Positions 50,531-60,471 of a stretch of DNA of 64,000 nt are shown in pieces. This DNA is from Phytophthora colocasiae (Eukaryota > Oomycota > Peronosporomycetes > Peronosporales > Peronosporaceae): positions 930,001 to 994,000 of the forward strand of contig JAGKQI010000045.1 in NCBI GenBank assembly GCA_018806915.1. The letters are read 5' to 3'. The notes under the pieces were generated by a model. The model had not been told where the DNA came from. It was given only the letters and a program-made list of their open reading frames with translations, and did no database searches. Position numbers and translations under genes: made by a program. Within the stretch, counting starts at the first letter, position 1, and every line of letters begins with the position of its first letter.

Positions 50531-52010
50531 TACAATGGGATTTTTTCTCCTGTTATCAGAATGGAGGTACTCAGACTACTGCTCACTGTTGCAGCTCTTC
50601 TCGACCTTGAAGTCCACCAAATTGATGTCAAAACGGCATTCCTTAATGGCTATTTGGAAAGAAGAGATCTACATGGAAGGTTTCAAAATCCCGGGCAAGG
50701 AGCATCTAGTGTGCAAACTTCTTAAGAGCTTATACGGGTTAAAACAAGCACCCCGTGTCTGGTACCAAACCATGTCTGCCTTTCTAGAGAGCCTTGGGTT
50801 TCTGAAACTCATTAAAGATCGATGTGTCTCTCGACGCACAGTTGACAACGTCACTTGTTATATTGCAGTGTACGTTGACGATTTACTGATCATTGCGCCT
50901 ACACCAGCACTCTTCGGTGAGCTGAAATCAGCCCTGAAAAACGATTCTCCATGTCAGATTTAGGGGAGGTGGTCCATTCAACAACCGAACGATTTTTATC
51001 CACCAACACAAGTACGCGAGTCCATGTACCAGGATAAAGCCGTGTTCTATGACGAGGTGCACCGGGTAATTGCCGAATGCGTGGCTCCTTTGAACCCGTC
51101 CATAGCCCTCGCAAACGAGTCTTTAATATGGATCAGACGGCTATATGTGCATCTACGACGTCAATCACGACGGTGGACCAGGTTGGCACAAGAGTTGTCC
51201 CAGCCTAAACAGCCGGATCGGACAGCCAACGCATTACGATGGCGATTTTGGTACGTGCAGATGGTTTGGTGCTGCCACCGCACTTCGTGTTCAAGTGCCA
51301 GTCTGGGGGAGGTCGAAAAAGAGGTAATGGAGTACGCAACGAAGGTCATTGACCGCTTTAGCGACTACATTCCGTACCCTATAGCAACACCAGCAGAACG
51401 GAACTCCAAACTCTCCGTAAGCAGCCAGCCTAGCAGTGAGCGAGAGAAAAATGCGATGAAATCAATTCCGTATCGCCAAGCAGTAGGCAGTGCCATGTAT
51501 GTAATGGTTAGGACACGACCCGACATGGCATTCTACATGCGCGAGGCTCAGTCAGTTCCTTGCCAATCCAGGCATGGAACATTGGAAAGCAGTCATTCGT
51601 GGAATAAAGTATCTGTTAGGAACGAAAGAATACGGTCTCCTTCTGGGAGTCTCGTCCGACGTTACCTCGGAGAACCTAACCTCGGAGAACCTAGCCGACC
51701 AGCTACTTGCCTACAGTGACTCTGACTATGCTAACTGCCACGACACGAGATGCTCCGCCGGTGAATATGTGAATATGCACGCAAGCAGTCCAATCTCATG
51801 GCTCTCCCGCAAGCACCACACTGTGGTTTCTCAACTACAGAGACAGAATATATCGCCCTGTGTCACTGCATGCAAGAGATGATTTTCCTCAAACTTCTCC
51901 TCAAGGAACTTGGCTTTGCTACAATGCAGGCTAACATCATTTATGAGGACAACCAAAGCTGGATCAAAATCTGCTACTTCCCCGAACTTCACGGACGATC
52001 AAAGCATATA

Positions 52011-52609
52011 CCGTAATACTCAACTTCTATCCGACACAATCTTATATCCGACAAATCATTTTGACCTGTAATATCGTGCAAATTCCGTGACTACGTTTTA
52101 TAGACTGACTAGCTAATATTCTGCCTCGTGACGGCAATTTGTAGGTCAACAACTGGCTGCGGCCAGCTCATCGACAACCCACTGCATTTATCGCCAGCAA
52201 TGGAACGCGGCAATCTTTCTCACGCTGCCCAACTCCGTCTTCACATTCTTAAGGTGCCTGGAGGCACACAGACGTCTGTCAGCGGACGTCGCTTGAAATG
52301 CTCCTTTAAAGCAACGCCTACGGACCCACTGGCTACAGCGCTTGCAGCAGCAGATTTCTGGTGCGGAAATTCAGCGCCACAGACGGAATTAAACCGCCAG
52401 AACGAGCTGATGTCGTGCAATGGGTGGCTGGGTCGTGGCCTGATCTGTCGGCTACTACCAGGAGGAAAACCCCATGGTGTATCTGTTTTTGTTAATTCGG
52501 AGGTTTGGTTCATGTAAAACAACGAACACCTGGCTTCACAATCGCATGATGAGCGTATTCGTTTAGGCAGGGAGGAATGTGACTGTCGGATAGAAGTTGA
52601 GTATTACGG
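52011..52609. mobile_element. 599-bp small DNA transposon in the copia RNase H region
   Basis: Begins CCGTAATACTCAACTTC and ends GAAGTTGAGTATTACGG, flanked by TA (52009-52010 and 52610-52611). Removing it rejoins the copia frame (GRSKHI with HVRYCFVQEM). It holds a 129-codon plus-strand frame (52128-52517) that may be an N-terminal transposase remnant (MERGNLSHAAQLRLHILKV), not confirmed. Its ends resemble those of the MITE at 43908-44640 (both CCG then AT-rich, TA target). Confidence 0.9.
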
Positions 52610-52611
52610 TA

Positions 52612-52795
52612 CACGTACGATACTGTTTCGTACAAGAAATGGTACAGAGGCATGAATTCAACGTCACATACTGCAATACGAAAAAGATGATAGCTGACAT
52701 CTTCACTAAAGCTTTAGACAAGCACCAGTTCAGAGAACTAAGGGCCAAGCCCAGGGTAAAAAGCCTGAAAGCTGGGTCCGGCCACTCAGTGTAGA
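52612..52795 (+). pseudogene. Copia Pol C-terminus
   Basis: Continuation of RNase H after the small transposon: HVRYCFVQEMVQRHEFNVTY then MIADIFTKALDKHQFREL, the conserved C-terminal end of copia Pol, ending near 52794. The last residues are duplicated at 52943 onward. Confidence 0.8.
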
Positions 52796-53165
52796 ATGTG
52801 GATGAGGAAGCGTGCAATTAGGATAGACTTAATTTTAATATACTTATTCCAATAAGTATAATTAAATCAAATATAACTAATTTAAACTGCTAAAGAACGT
52901 AAAATGAGAACTGTTATTGAATTTGGCCCGAAGCCATTTATGAAGCACCAGTTCAGAGAACTAAGGGCCAAGCCCAGGGTAAAAAGCCTGAAAGCTGGGT
53001 CCGGCCACTCAGTGTAGAATGTGGATGAGGAAGCGTGCAATTAGGATAGACTTAATTTTAATATACTTATTCCAATAAGTATAATTAAATCAAATATAAC
53101 TAATTTAAACTGCTAAAGAACGTAAAATGAGAACTGTTATTGAATTTGGCCCGAAGCCATTTATG
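52720..53165 (+). repeat. 223-bp tandem duplication
   Basis: 52720-52942 is repeated directly at 52943-53165 with no mismatch noticed. The unit holds the end of copia Pol and AT-rich 3' sequence. The lack of divergence in an otherwise decayed element suggests it is recent or an assembly artefact. Confidence 0.92.
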
Positions 53166-53202
53166 GAGCCTCCTAAAACTGTTTAATCTATTTCTAAAGG
53201 AT

Positions 53203-53417
53203 CTGCCAACCACACGTTGGCAGAATCTCTGCTTCCGTGTGTAGAGCATTGATTGGTAGAAATCCGTCTATTTCTACCAATAACATGCACAAATGCACGC
53301 GAACCACCCAATAATGTGGTCAGCCATTGATGTGTACAGCACACCAAGGTTTGAGGTCCATTTTCAACCTCTAACAGTTATCGCAACTGTTAGTTACAAG
53401 TGGTGTAGCCACTTGTA
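53203..53417. repeat. Series of perfect hairpins, including a double hairpin
   Basis: Four perfect stems with short loops: 53203-53223 (8-bp stem CTGCCAAC, loop 5), 53252-53281 (12-bp stem ATTGGTAGAAAT, loop 6), 53371-53393 (9-bp stem CTAACAGTT, loop 5) and 53395-53417 (9-bp stem TACAAGTGG, loop 5). The last two are separated by a single T. The stems are unrelated in sequence. They lie between the copia Pol end and the 3' LTR. Confidence 0.85.
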
Positions 53418-53959
53418 CGTGTAATCCCGTTATAGAGAGTGCTTGATGGCGTTGACCACCGTACAAATTGTGCAAACCCAATCCTGGTTCATCGTACTGT
53501 CTGTTGCATGCCGTCTCGGGGTTGGTTCAAATCATCGTCAGACATGGTTACACCTTGAACGACCTCTGTGACGCGTTTAGTGGCCTCCAGCAGTCTTCAG
53601 GTGGCTTGCTGGCCTCCGTGGCAGCAGCAGCGGCAGTAGGGACAGTCCTTGGTATGGCTTGCGTGCTGGCTGCACGTGCAGCGGCACACGTCCTCTTGCG
53701 AGCTTGAAGCTCGGTTGCAGTTGTATTTCTCATTCCACGCCTGCGTGAAGCCCTACCTACCGGCTTAGTTCGCATAGTGTTGCCAGAAGTCCTACCGGAG
53801 CGTGTCCTTGTGGTGTCTAACTTCCCTAACGGGCAAAGTATCGACAGCAACCGCTGGGCTTCCTCTGGCGGTGTTTCAAGACTGAGGAATTCTTAATTAT
53901 GACCTTTGATAGTTGATATACCTGGCTGTATGCTATAGTATGCTATGAGGCAGGGAGGC
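53418..53959. other. Copia 3' internal region, uncharacterised
   Basis: A GC-richer segment (about 53520-53860) with an Ala-rich frame (ASVAAAAAVGTVLGMACVLA) of no known family. It ends in a purine-rich stretch (gaggcagggaggc), the likely polypurine tract before the LTR. The 53420-53930 part could be a further insertion; no boundary was found. Confidence 0.4.
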
Positions 53960-54198
53960 TGTTAACCTCTCAACATACTGTTTACCTACCTTTAACATTT
54001 AATAACTGGCTCTCAAAGAGCCTGCTAAAGCCGCTATATTGCTGTTTCACTATACGTATAGTCAGCGCCAGTTCCCAATGACTGGTAAGCAGCTAGCCAA
54101 CATTCTTAAGCATATAATCTAACTTACTTCGTCTTTTGACGGCCACTACAACCTTGTTCTTCTCCTCCATTCTTCTACACTACCCACGCTACCCGCCA
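53960..54198 (+). repeat. Copia 3' LTR
   Basis: 239 bp, TGTTAACC to ACCCGCCA. From 54070 on it matches 43863-43907 joined to 44641-44724 (caatgactggtaagcagc, then cttcgtcttttgacggccac), allowing definition of the split 5' LTR. Several substitutions and length differences separate the two, so the insertion is old. Confidence 0.78.
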
Positions 54199-54351
54199 GA
54201 AGTTTTAATGATGGCGAGAATCGATTGTATGTACATCGTCGATTCTTGACGATGTACTCTGTGTAAGGCTTACTACATGTACACTGTAGTAGGGTTTTAG
54301 GGTAGGGTAAAAACTCCTACAGTGTATGTGTGTAAACAGCTACACAACACA
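54199..54351. repeat. Hairpin-rich spacer
   Basis: Perfect stems at 54231-54257 (10-bp stem GTACATCGTC, loop 7) and 54271-54291 (7-bp stem TACTACA, loop 7), with further imperfect pairings. One TTTTAGGGTAGGG stretch resembles the TTTAGGG telomere repeat but is a single short match. Confidence 0.6.
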
Positions 54352-54663
54352 CGGCGTAGCAATAAGCTTGAAGATATGTATCTATAAATTTAAACGATAA
54401 TAAAAGAAGGGTGGGGGCGGCGCACGCGCTCACCCCCGCTGACAAAAATTCTACTGTGGAATTACTCATAAGAGCATTCCTGAACCCTTACAGCACCGGA
54501 GTGCAAGGGGCCTGCTCCGGCTCATGTCAACGCCCTCATTGAGCAGCGTCAAGCACCAGTCAGGTAAGTATGATTTGGGTTACGGATATGCTCGACAAAC
54601 CTAAAGTACATTTGAAACCATACGGACAGCTGTCAATTTAAAGCTCAATTCGATAATTAAAAA
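54352..54663 (+). repeat. ~310-bp direct repeat, copy 1
   Basis: Nearly identical to 59839-60150 (offset 5487). It includes a GC-rich inverted stretch (gggtgggggcggcgc with gcgctcaccccc) and caggtaagta, which looks like a splice donor. The ends are not TG...CA, so it is not an obvious LTR. Nature unknown; could be the ends of one composite insertion or two copies of a non-autonomous element. Confidence 0.85.
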
Positions 54664-54951
54664 ATAATCGTAAGAGCGTCTTTGCCAGCACTTTTCGTCT
54701 GGTTAAGTTAAGTCGCTCCATAACCTGACTGTCCTCCTATTGCTAGTCTGTCTTAACTAGACAATTAAACTTTTACTACCTCCGGGAGGTACTTAAAACA
54801 AAAAGTCATCTGGTTAAATCAAGCCGTCTGATCGTCTGATGGATGCCGCGAAGGCGGCAGTACTCAGCGCTTGCGCTGCGGGGATGGCAGCGGGAGCTGT
54901 AGCGGCGCTGGCCTCATGTAGAGCCACCCCCCCACCCACCCACCCACCCAG
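54664..54951. other. Left end of Harbinger 2 with hairpins
   Basis: 54689-54724 (ttttcgtct ... gttaagtcg ... cataacc) resembles the reverse complement of about 57145-57175, a probable imperfect terminal inverted repeat. Further small perfect hairpins are at 54844-54859 (TGCCGC stem, GAAG loop) and 54865-54878. A CCCA-rich microsatellite sits at about 54927-54950. Confidence 0.45.
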
Positions 54952-55954
54952 CTCCTGACAGTGACCGAGATTGTGGACATCGACGAATTGCTAGAAGACC
55001 CAAATGGAGAGAAGTGGTTCAAAAAAAACATTCGTTGCAGCAGAGTGACTTTCTTCGGCTTGCTAGAATTCTTGCGCTGCCGAAACTTCGAGTTCAGGAA
55101 TCGCACACACAAAGAGCACAGCTTTGCCAAGAGAGTTGGTGGCATCTTGTATTTTTGATCCGGAACTTATCGTGCCACTGCAGCATCGATGGGTATGAAT
55201 GAGTCTGTGCTGTTTGAACGGTTGACGAACTAACTGCATTTCTCGTTGACATTTTGGACGAAGTGGTGAAGTTTCCTGATACTTTGACCGACAGGAGGCA
55301 AATAGAACATGAATTTAGGCGCAAGCGAGGTACCCTGGGGTGATTGGAGCTGTAGATGGATCGTTATTTCAAATTCAACGACCTGCGATTACGAAGTCTT
55401 CTACTGCTACACAGCAATCAACATGCCGGCCATCGTTGACACGGACCTGAAGTTTATAGCGATTGATATGTATCCTGGCTCCTGGTCTGATAAAAGGTGT
55501 GGAATTTTGCACCTTCAAGTTGCCTTGTGCGAACAAAAATGCCCATCGAAACACATTTGATCGGTGACTCTGGCTACACACTCTATCCGTGGTTGCTCGC
55601 ACCTTTTATCGAGCGAGAGGAGGGTGGACGGCTGTCTGCTAGACAGAAACGCTTTAACAAACTTCATTCAAGTACTAGAATGTCAGTGGAGATTACATTT
55701 GGGCACTTGAAAGGGCGGTTTTGCAGGTTGAAGACCGCGATGGCTGAAAAAACAGTGCACAAAAGCGTGCCGTATTATTGCCGCAGCAGTTGTCATATCA
55801 TTTTCATTTTGCTAGGAGATGGTACTGAAATTAATGAAGCTGACGAGCCTACCAACAATGAGTCCAATGATGAACCAGATCCAGTTTCCGCCCGGACAGT
55901 CCGAGGATTAGCAATTGCTAAACGGAATGGGATCATGTCACTTGTTCTCGGGTA
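54952..55954 (+). pseudogene. PIF/Harbinger transposase 2 (degenerate)
   Basis: The N-terminus reads EIVDIDELLEDPNGEKWFKK then CRNFEFRNRTHKEHSFAKRV. The DDE core is in pieces: GVIGAVDGSLFQIQRP near 55340, VDTDLKFIAIDMYPGSWSDK near 55436, then HLIGDSGYTLYPWLLAPF and HSSTRMSVEITFGHLKGRF near 55555-55720. Frameshifts and stops separate these segments. The family matches DDE_Tnp_4; sequence differs from the Harbinger at 46534-49225. Confidence 0.82.
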
Positions 55955-57104
55955 GATTCTCGCTGACTTTCGTGAACTGGGCTAACATCAACTGCATTGC
56001 CTTCGACTGTTGCTGTTGGTGTTCCAGAAGTTGGGCCGTTAGCTGGTTTTGGCGATGTTGGCTTTCGGCAAGCGTCTGCAGCACTTGCTGAGTCATGGTC
56101 TCGGCGGTGATTTCACTTGCAGAGGCGACTTCAGATATGCTCTTGGATAGAAGTTTCATCCCTTCGGCGCTTTGCGTCTTGTTCTCTTGCAGAGGCGACT
56201 TCAGATATGCTCTTGGATAGAAGTTTCATCCCTTCGGCGCTTTGCGTCTTGTTCTTTTTTGTGGTCGTTGTGTTTCAGACTTTGACGGAGGGATTTGAGT
56301 CGTGACCGAGGCACGTTCTGGAGCAGCGAGGTCTTGCGTCGGAGCAGGTGGTCGAACTGATGCGATAAATGGAGTCGAGCTCATTCCATTGGTTTTAGAC
56401 CATAGGCTATGCATTAGATTGTAGCACGGTGGCTCTTCAGGCGGTGTAGCATTTCATGTCTGGTCGCGAGCGTTGTTGTACGAGTGCCACAATCGCTGCA
56501 TGTGCTTTTTCTATGAGCAACAAATGATCATTATATGTTAGCGAATACACTTGATCAAACACTAATATGCCGTACCTTATTCTTGCACTGATCCACATCC
56601 ACCTCCGCGCCCACGGCGGTGCTGACGCTACTAGCCAGTAAACGCCAGCTCTCTTTACACAATTGGTTTGACTTGCCGTTGTCAAAGCGATCTTTTAGCA
56701 CGATGAAGCGATGGCGCAGGAGAATCTTAATACGAGGCTCTGTCCAGCTAAACGGCACCTTCGTCTTGTTTTTTTTTCGGTGGCCTTCCTCTCTTCGTCC
56801 CTCCCAATTTTCCTGCAGAAAGAGCTAGATCTTGGGGGCTTTGCTGGGTCTCAGGTGTTGCACTTGTCGCCGGTAATTTAGGCTGTGCTTGTCCATGAGC
56901 ACGTGCTGTTGTCACTGAGTGCTTCTCTCTTGTCTTGAACGTTTGGCTCTGCTCGGCGAAGTCTATCTGGTAGCCTTCGTTCAGCGAGGCTGCCTCCACT
57001 GGCGAGCTGTACGATTGGGCTAGCCGCTGCGAGTGTGGATCGCACAATGGTTGATCAGTGCTAGAAGGAAACATACCGAGCCCGTCGATGCTTCCATCAG
57101 TCAT
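55938..57104 (-). pseudogene. Harbinger 2 Myb/SANT-like partner protein (broken)
   Basis: From near 57104 (MTDGSIDGLGMFPS) the frame runs through a Gln/Thr-rich region to an AT-hook (GGTKRGRPPKKKQ). It then shifts to a Trp-led three-helix Myb/SANT-like segment (PFSWTEPRIKILLRHRF, KESWRLLASSVS, 56555-56758). Last comes a coiled coil (QQVLQTLAESQHRQNQLTAQ, 55938-56159). The order is that of a Harbinger DNA-binding partner, convergent with the transposase. A 70-bp tandem duplication at 56116-56255 breaks the coil frame. Confidence 0.72.
56116..56255. repeat. 70-bp tandem duplication
   Basis: The unit starting cttgcagaggcgacttcag occurs at 56116-56185 and 56186-56255 without noticed mismatch. 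70 is not a multiple of 3, so it shifts the reading frame of the partner gene. Confidence 0.93.
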
Positions 57105-57182
57105 TGCTCGCCATCTAGAAATTTGGGGGAGGGAATCACGATCTGGTTATGTGACGACTTAACAAAGACGGAAAACCTTATC

Positions 57183-58281
57183 TCATGTGCAAGGATGCTG
57201 CCTCTTATTTCCGTGCCCTTGGCGCCTAAAGGTGTTGGTGTGCCAAGAAAACCAAACGGTTGACATCTACGAGCACTGCCAGCATCATTCGCGAGTCCAG
57301 GCCCCCTCAAAGCGCGGTCTCACTCCGCAGCGTGTTTTCATCAAGGAGCTCGCGCGCGAGTACCTCATGCCTCAGTGCATTCTGCACGCTTTGGGGCGCA
57401 AGTTTAACCTCCGGCCTGCTACGCTACCATCGCTGCGAACGGTGCAAAATGTCGTGCACTACTACTGCCGCAGCCGCCTTGGAGGGAACGACAAGCTCCG
57501 GAAGATAATAGAGGCTGTCCGTCGCCTCGCGTTTAGTGGTCGTGAAGGCGAGCATGACGCCTTCACGTTCGCTAACGACTACGACGAGGATGGAGTGCCC
57601 ATTGTGGGCAATGGATCGGACGCTCGTCCGTTCTTGGTGGGCATGACGACCAAGGCACTTCTCCGCAATGCCGTCCTCGATTCCGGTACGTTTGTGCTGC
57701 ACATGGGTGCAACGTTTAAGTTGAATGCAGCCGGATATCCGGTCCTCGTGTGCGGCATCACCGATGCTGCGCGAACTTTCCATCTCGTGGCTATATTCAT
57801 CTCATCGCAGATGCAGGAAGGGCATTTTGTTGCAGCGCTCGTCGCATTGCGACGCATGTATGCGCGTGTGAATGACGATGAGATGAATGTTAAGTACGTC
57901 CTTGGGGATGCTGACAAGGCCCAGCGCAACGCGTTTGCTGAAGTATTCGGGGCCGACTGTGACTTTAGCTATCTGATGTGTTTCTACCACGTCGTTGCTA
58001 AGCTACGTGAGAAGGCGCGATGCCTCGGTCTAGGGCTCTCGGCGTTAGTCTTTAAAGTGGTCTACGATCTCCACTTCTCTGCCAGTGAGACCGAATACGA
58101 GAACCGAAAGACGGCCATGCTGGAGACGTGGGCTGCGCACCCAGACTTGTTGGTCTTCAGCGCCTACGTCAAGGAGCAATGGTTGCAAGGGCACTTCACA
58201 AAGTGGCAGTGCTACCACACGCCAACGGGGCTTCGGTGCGCACTTGCCCAGTCTCTCACACTCGGATCGGAGACAGGCTGA
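57183..58281 (+). pseudogene. MULE (Mutator-like) transposase, catalytic part
   Basis: An open frame of about 360 codons. The MULE domain shows TFVLHMGATFKLNAAGYPVL then GITDAARTFHLVAIFISSQM, RRMYARVNDDEMNVKYVLGD and DFSYLMCFYHVVAKLREKAR. The first acidic motif appears altered (HMGATF where a D is usual in HMDATY). The frame ends at 58281, while MULE features continue downstream in other frames, so the gene is broken. The beginning is uncertain because the first in-frame codon is not ATG. Confidence 0.82.
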
Positions 58282-59217
58282 TCACTCTAATGATTGGATA
58301 AAAAAAAACTTTAAAACTATCTCATTGGCTGAAAAATAGCTTGACATGGGTCCCACCTGCTAGGCCATCATTTCCTTTACAATGTCCAAGCTGATAACAA
58401 CGACGTAGGAATTCCGAGCAACCATGAGCATTTGGACGGGTATGACGGCTATTACCCGCACCCGCACTTCCGCCAGCCAATCTCCGCGGGACCTCTGGCT
58501 TCCTATGACTATGAGGATGACGACGACTTCAGCTCGGACTTTGACGCGACATCGACGCAACAACCCCGTTGAGCAGTTTAACCGGGCACTAAAGCGTAAC
58601 AACCCCGTTGAGCAGTTTAACCGGGCACTAAAGCGTAACAACCCCGTTGAGCAGTTTAAGCGCACTAAAGCGTGACTACACGCGCCACCGGTAGCTCAAG
58701 ATGGGGCTGCTGCTCGTGCAGCTACTCGATTGCTGCAACCACTGATCCATGGGTCTGCCGAGTTTCTCGCTGAAGCCGACATGCCCTGTGACGCTACGGA
58801 CGCGTACGACTGGCCTTCGACGCCGCGGTTTGACGTCTTGACGCGCAGCATCATAGACTTTCTTCTCGGGGACGCGGACCCAGAGCTAGTGCACGTCCGA
58901 GCAGTTGCTCCTCCCCGGTGTTCATTCCTGAGCTGAATCGCGCGCGTGAAGAGATGGAAATTTACGCTCAGTTTGGGCTGCAGTACGCTCGCATGGAGAT
59001 TGAAGGTCAACCACGCGCGGGCTGGCCTGTCGATCTGCGCACTGCGTACTGCTCGTGCCGCTACTACCTGAAGATGGGGTATTGCTGCCACCTGCTGTTC
59101 GCCCAGCAGTCGCGCATAGTGGTGGATGAAGCTGGCGACGAGGTGCTCGTGAACCGCAAGGGACTCAAGAAGGCTAGTCGTCCCCAGAATGCTGGTCATG
59201 CCCTTCAGCGTCTGTGA
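58282..59217 (+). pseudogene. MULE transposase, C-terminal part with SWIM zinc finger
   Basis: Continues the transposase in other frames: NNPVEQFNRALKR (triplicated, see 58559-58674), then a segment with PRAGWPVDLRTAYCSCRYYL and MGYCCHLLFAQQ near 59010-59110. This is a SWIM-type CXCXnCXH zinc finger usual at MULE C-termini. 58282-58550 has stops in all frames and no recognisable motif. Confidence 0.78.
58559..58674 (+). repeat. 39-bp tandem triplication in the MULE gene
   Basis: Units at 58559-58597, 58598-58636 and a slightly shortened third at 58637-58674 each encode NNPVEQFNRALKR or a variant. 39 is a multiple of 3, so the repeat would be in frame. NNPVE-F is a conserved motif of MULE transposases; only one copy is normal. 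Confidence 0.93.
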
Positions 59218-59838
59218 TTCAGAGCAATTGCCATGGCCGCCACCGCGTTGCAACTGTATTGCTCAGTGCGTCGTAGCACATGATGTAGGAGCAGCATCGT
59301 CGAATAAAGCAACACCGACGAGATGGCAACGCTCACAATGCATTCTTTCATGTTACCTACAACCAGAACAACCCAAAGTATTAGCTCGTGAAGCAGGACA
59401 CAGCTTCACGCACCCATATTCACGCACCATTTGTACAACACCAAGTCTTGCCGTGCCACCACGTGTACGAGCCCCGCCAGCCGCCGAGCGCTTCCAACCG
59501 TCCGAGCTCTGCCAGCCTCCGAGCCGCTCGTTCCGCCATCCACCCAGTCCTGCCAAGCACCAAGCGCTGTAAGCCACCGATTCCTCCGCGTCCCGCCAGT
59601 CACCGATCCCACCGAGGCCGCCGCTGATTCCGTCGGCCCTTGAGCCGAACGCGCTGCTGCCTCCGGCAGCCGAGTCTGCAACGCCCTCTTCCTGTCACGA
59701 ATGAGAGTCACCGAATAACGACCCGTTGGGGGGAGGGCTAGGGATAAACAATTTGTCGCATGCGTTTCGCGCCACGCCCTGGCCACTGGGCTTTATGGTG
59801 TTAATCAGGAATTTTGATGTGTTTATCGTATTTTGTGA
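59218..59838. other. Non-coding region after the MULE
   Basis: A Cys/Ser/Pro-coding, CpG-rich stretch (about 59440-59650) yields overlapping frames on both strands with no recognisable family. Probably the MULE 3' region or unannotated repeat. Confidence 0.35.
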
Positions 59839-60150
59839 CGGCGTATCAATAAGCTTGAAGATATGTATCTATAAATTTAAACGATAATAAAAGAAGGGTG
59901 GGGGCGGCGCACGCGCTCACCCCCGCTGACAAAAATTCTACTGTGGAATTACTCATAAGAGCATTCCTGAACCCTTACAGCACCGGAGTGCAAGGGGCCT
60001 GCTCCGGCTCATGTCAACGCCCTCATTGAGCAGCGTCAAGCACCAGTCAGGTAAGTATGATTTGGGTTACGGATATGCTCGACAAACCTAAAGTACATTT
60101 GAAACCATACGGACAGCTGTCAATTTAAAGCTCAATTCGATAATTAAAAA
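59839..60150 (+). repeat. ~310-bp direct repeat, copy 2
   Basis: Nearly identical to 54352-54663, in the same orientation. Identity starts at acggcgta and ends in the poly-A run of ttcgataattaaaa. The copy next to the host gene is not part of the 60472 gene as far as can be seen. Confidence 0.85.
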
Positions 60151-60471
60151 AAAATCCCAACATGGTGTGCAATGAATACGATGTGTGCAAAAGGGAAACA
60201 GAGTGTCAAGTATTAGTATTATCCAAGAGTATCAAACTTTCGTGCGCTGTATCACAATAGAGCTCATTCATTTCGGTCTACCTTCCAGCTCTGGATTGGG
60301 CAGCTATTTTTCTCGTTGTCGATCATCCTCGTCTAAAAACAGCGCTTGCTGTTAGATGTTTCCTGCTATTTAGGCGTCGTCGTCCTTGCCTCATGCAAGT
60401 GTTTTGGTCTGGTAGCATCTAACACGGACATTGCATCTGCTTGCTGAGTTCTACTGGGGTCTTCGGCGATC
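60151..60471. promoter_or_regulatory. Upstream region of the 60472 gene
   Basis: AT-rich then pyrimidine-rich DNA directly upstream of the ATG; presumed promoter. No defined motif is claimed. Confidence 0.4.

Larger units (their letters stand above)
45721..51999 (+). pseudogene. Copia Pol: protease, integrase, RT, RNase H remnants (interrupted)
   Basis: A protease-like segment near 46110-46160 reads TWTIDPGCTRHASHD, with DPG where DSG is expected. The integrase begins near 46490 (LDICGPLPVSSL), is cut by the Harbinger (46534-49225), and resumes with TGCRYFLIFIDDFSRFMFTY, NAYTPQQNGVAERRMRTIME and ELWYNRFSPMQ. The RT near 50640-50950 has EIYMEGFKIPGKEHLVCKLL, LYGLKQAPRVWYQ and the catalytic YVDDLLII. 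RNase H near 51700-51990 has LAYSDSDYANCHDTR, SAGEYVNM, ISWLSRKHH and TETEYIALCHCMQE. Frameshifts and stops separate these blocks. Confidence 0.82.
42281..54198 (+). mobile_element. Decayed Ty1/copia retrotransposon hosting at least five later insertions
   Basis: Gag, protease, integrase, RT and RNase H remnants follow in copia order (integrase before RT). The 3' LTR is 53960-54198 (TGTTAACC ... ACCCGCCA). The 5' LTR is split: 42281-42345, 43863-43907 and 44641-44724, interrupted by a SINE complex and a MITE. Further insertions are a Harbinger (46534-49225) in the integrase and a MITE (52011-52609) in the RNase H region. A 223-bp tandem duplication lies near the 3' end. The outermost 5' end and a target duplication could not be defined. 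All frames are broken; the element is old. Confidence 0.85.

Noticed and set aside
54291..54310. Telomere-like TTTTAGGGTAGGG
   Set aside because: A single short match, within a hairpin-rich repeat; no array.
59353..59786. Overlapping Arg/Ala/Pro-rich frames on both strands
   Set aside because: Both strands are equally open in CpG-rich DNA and no domain is recognisable.
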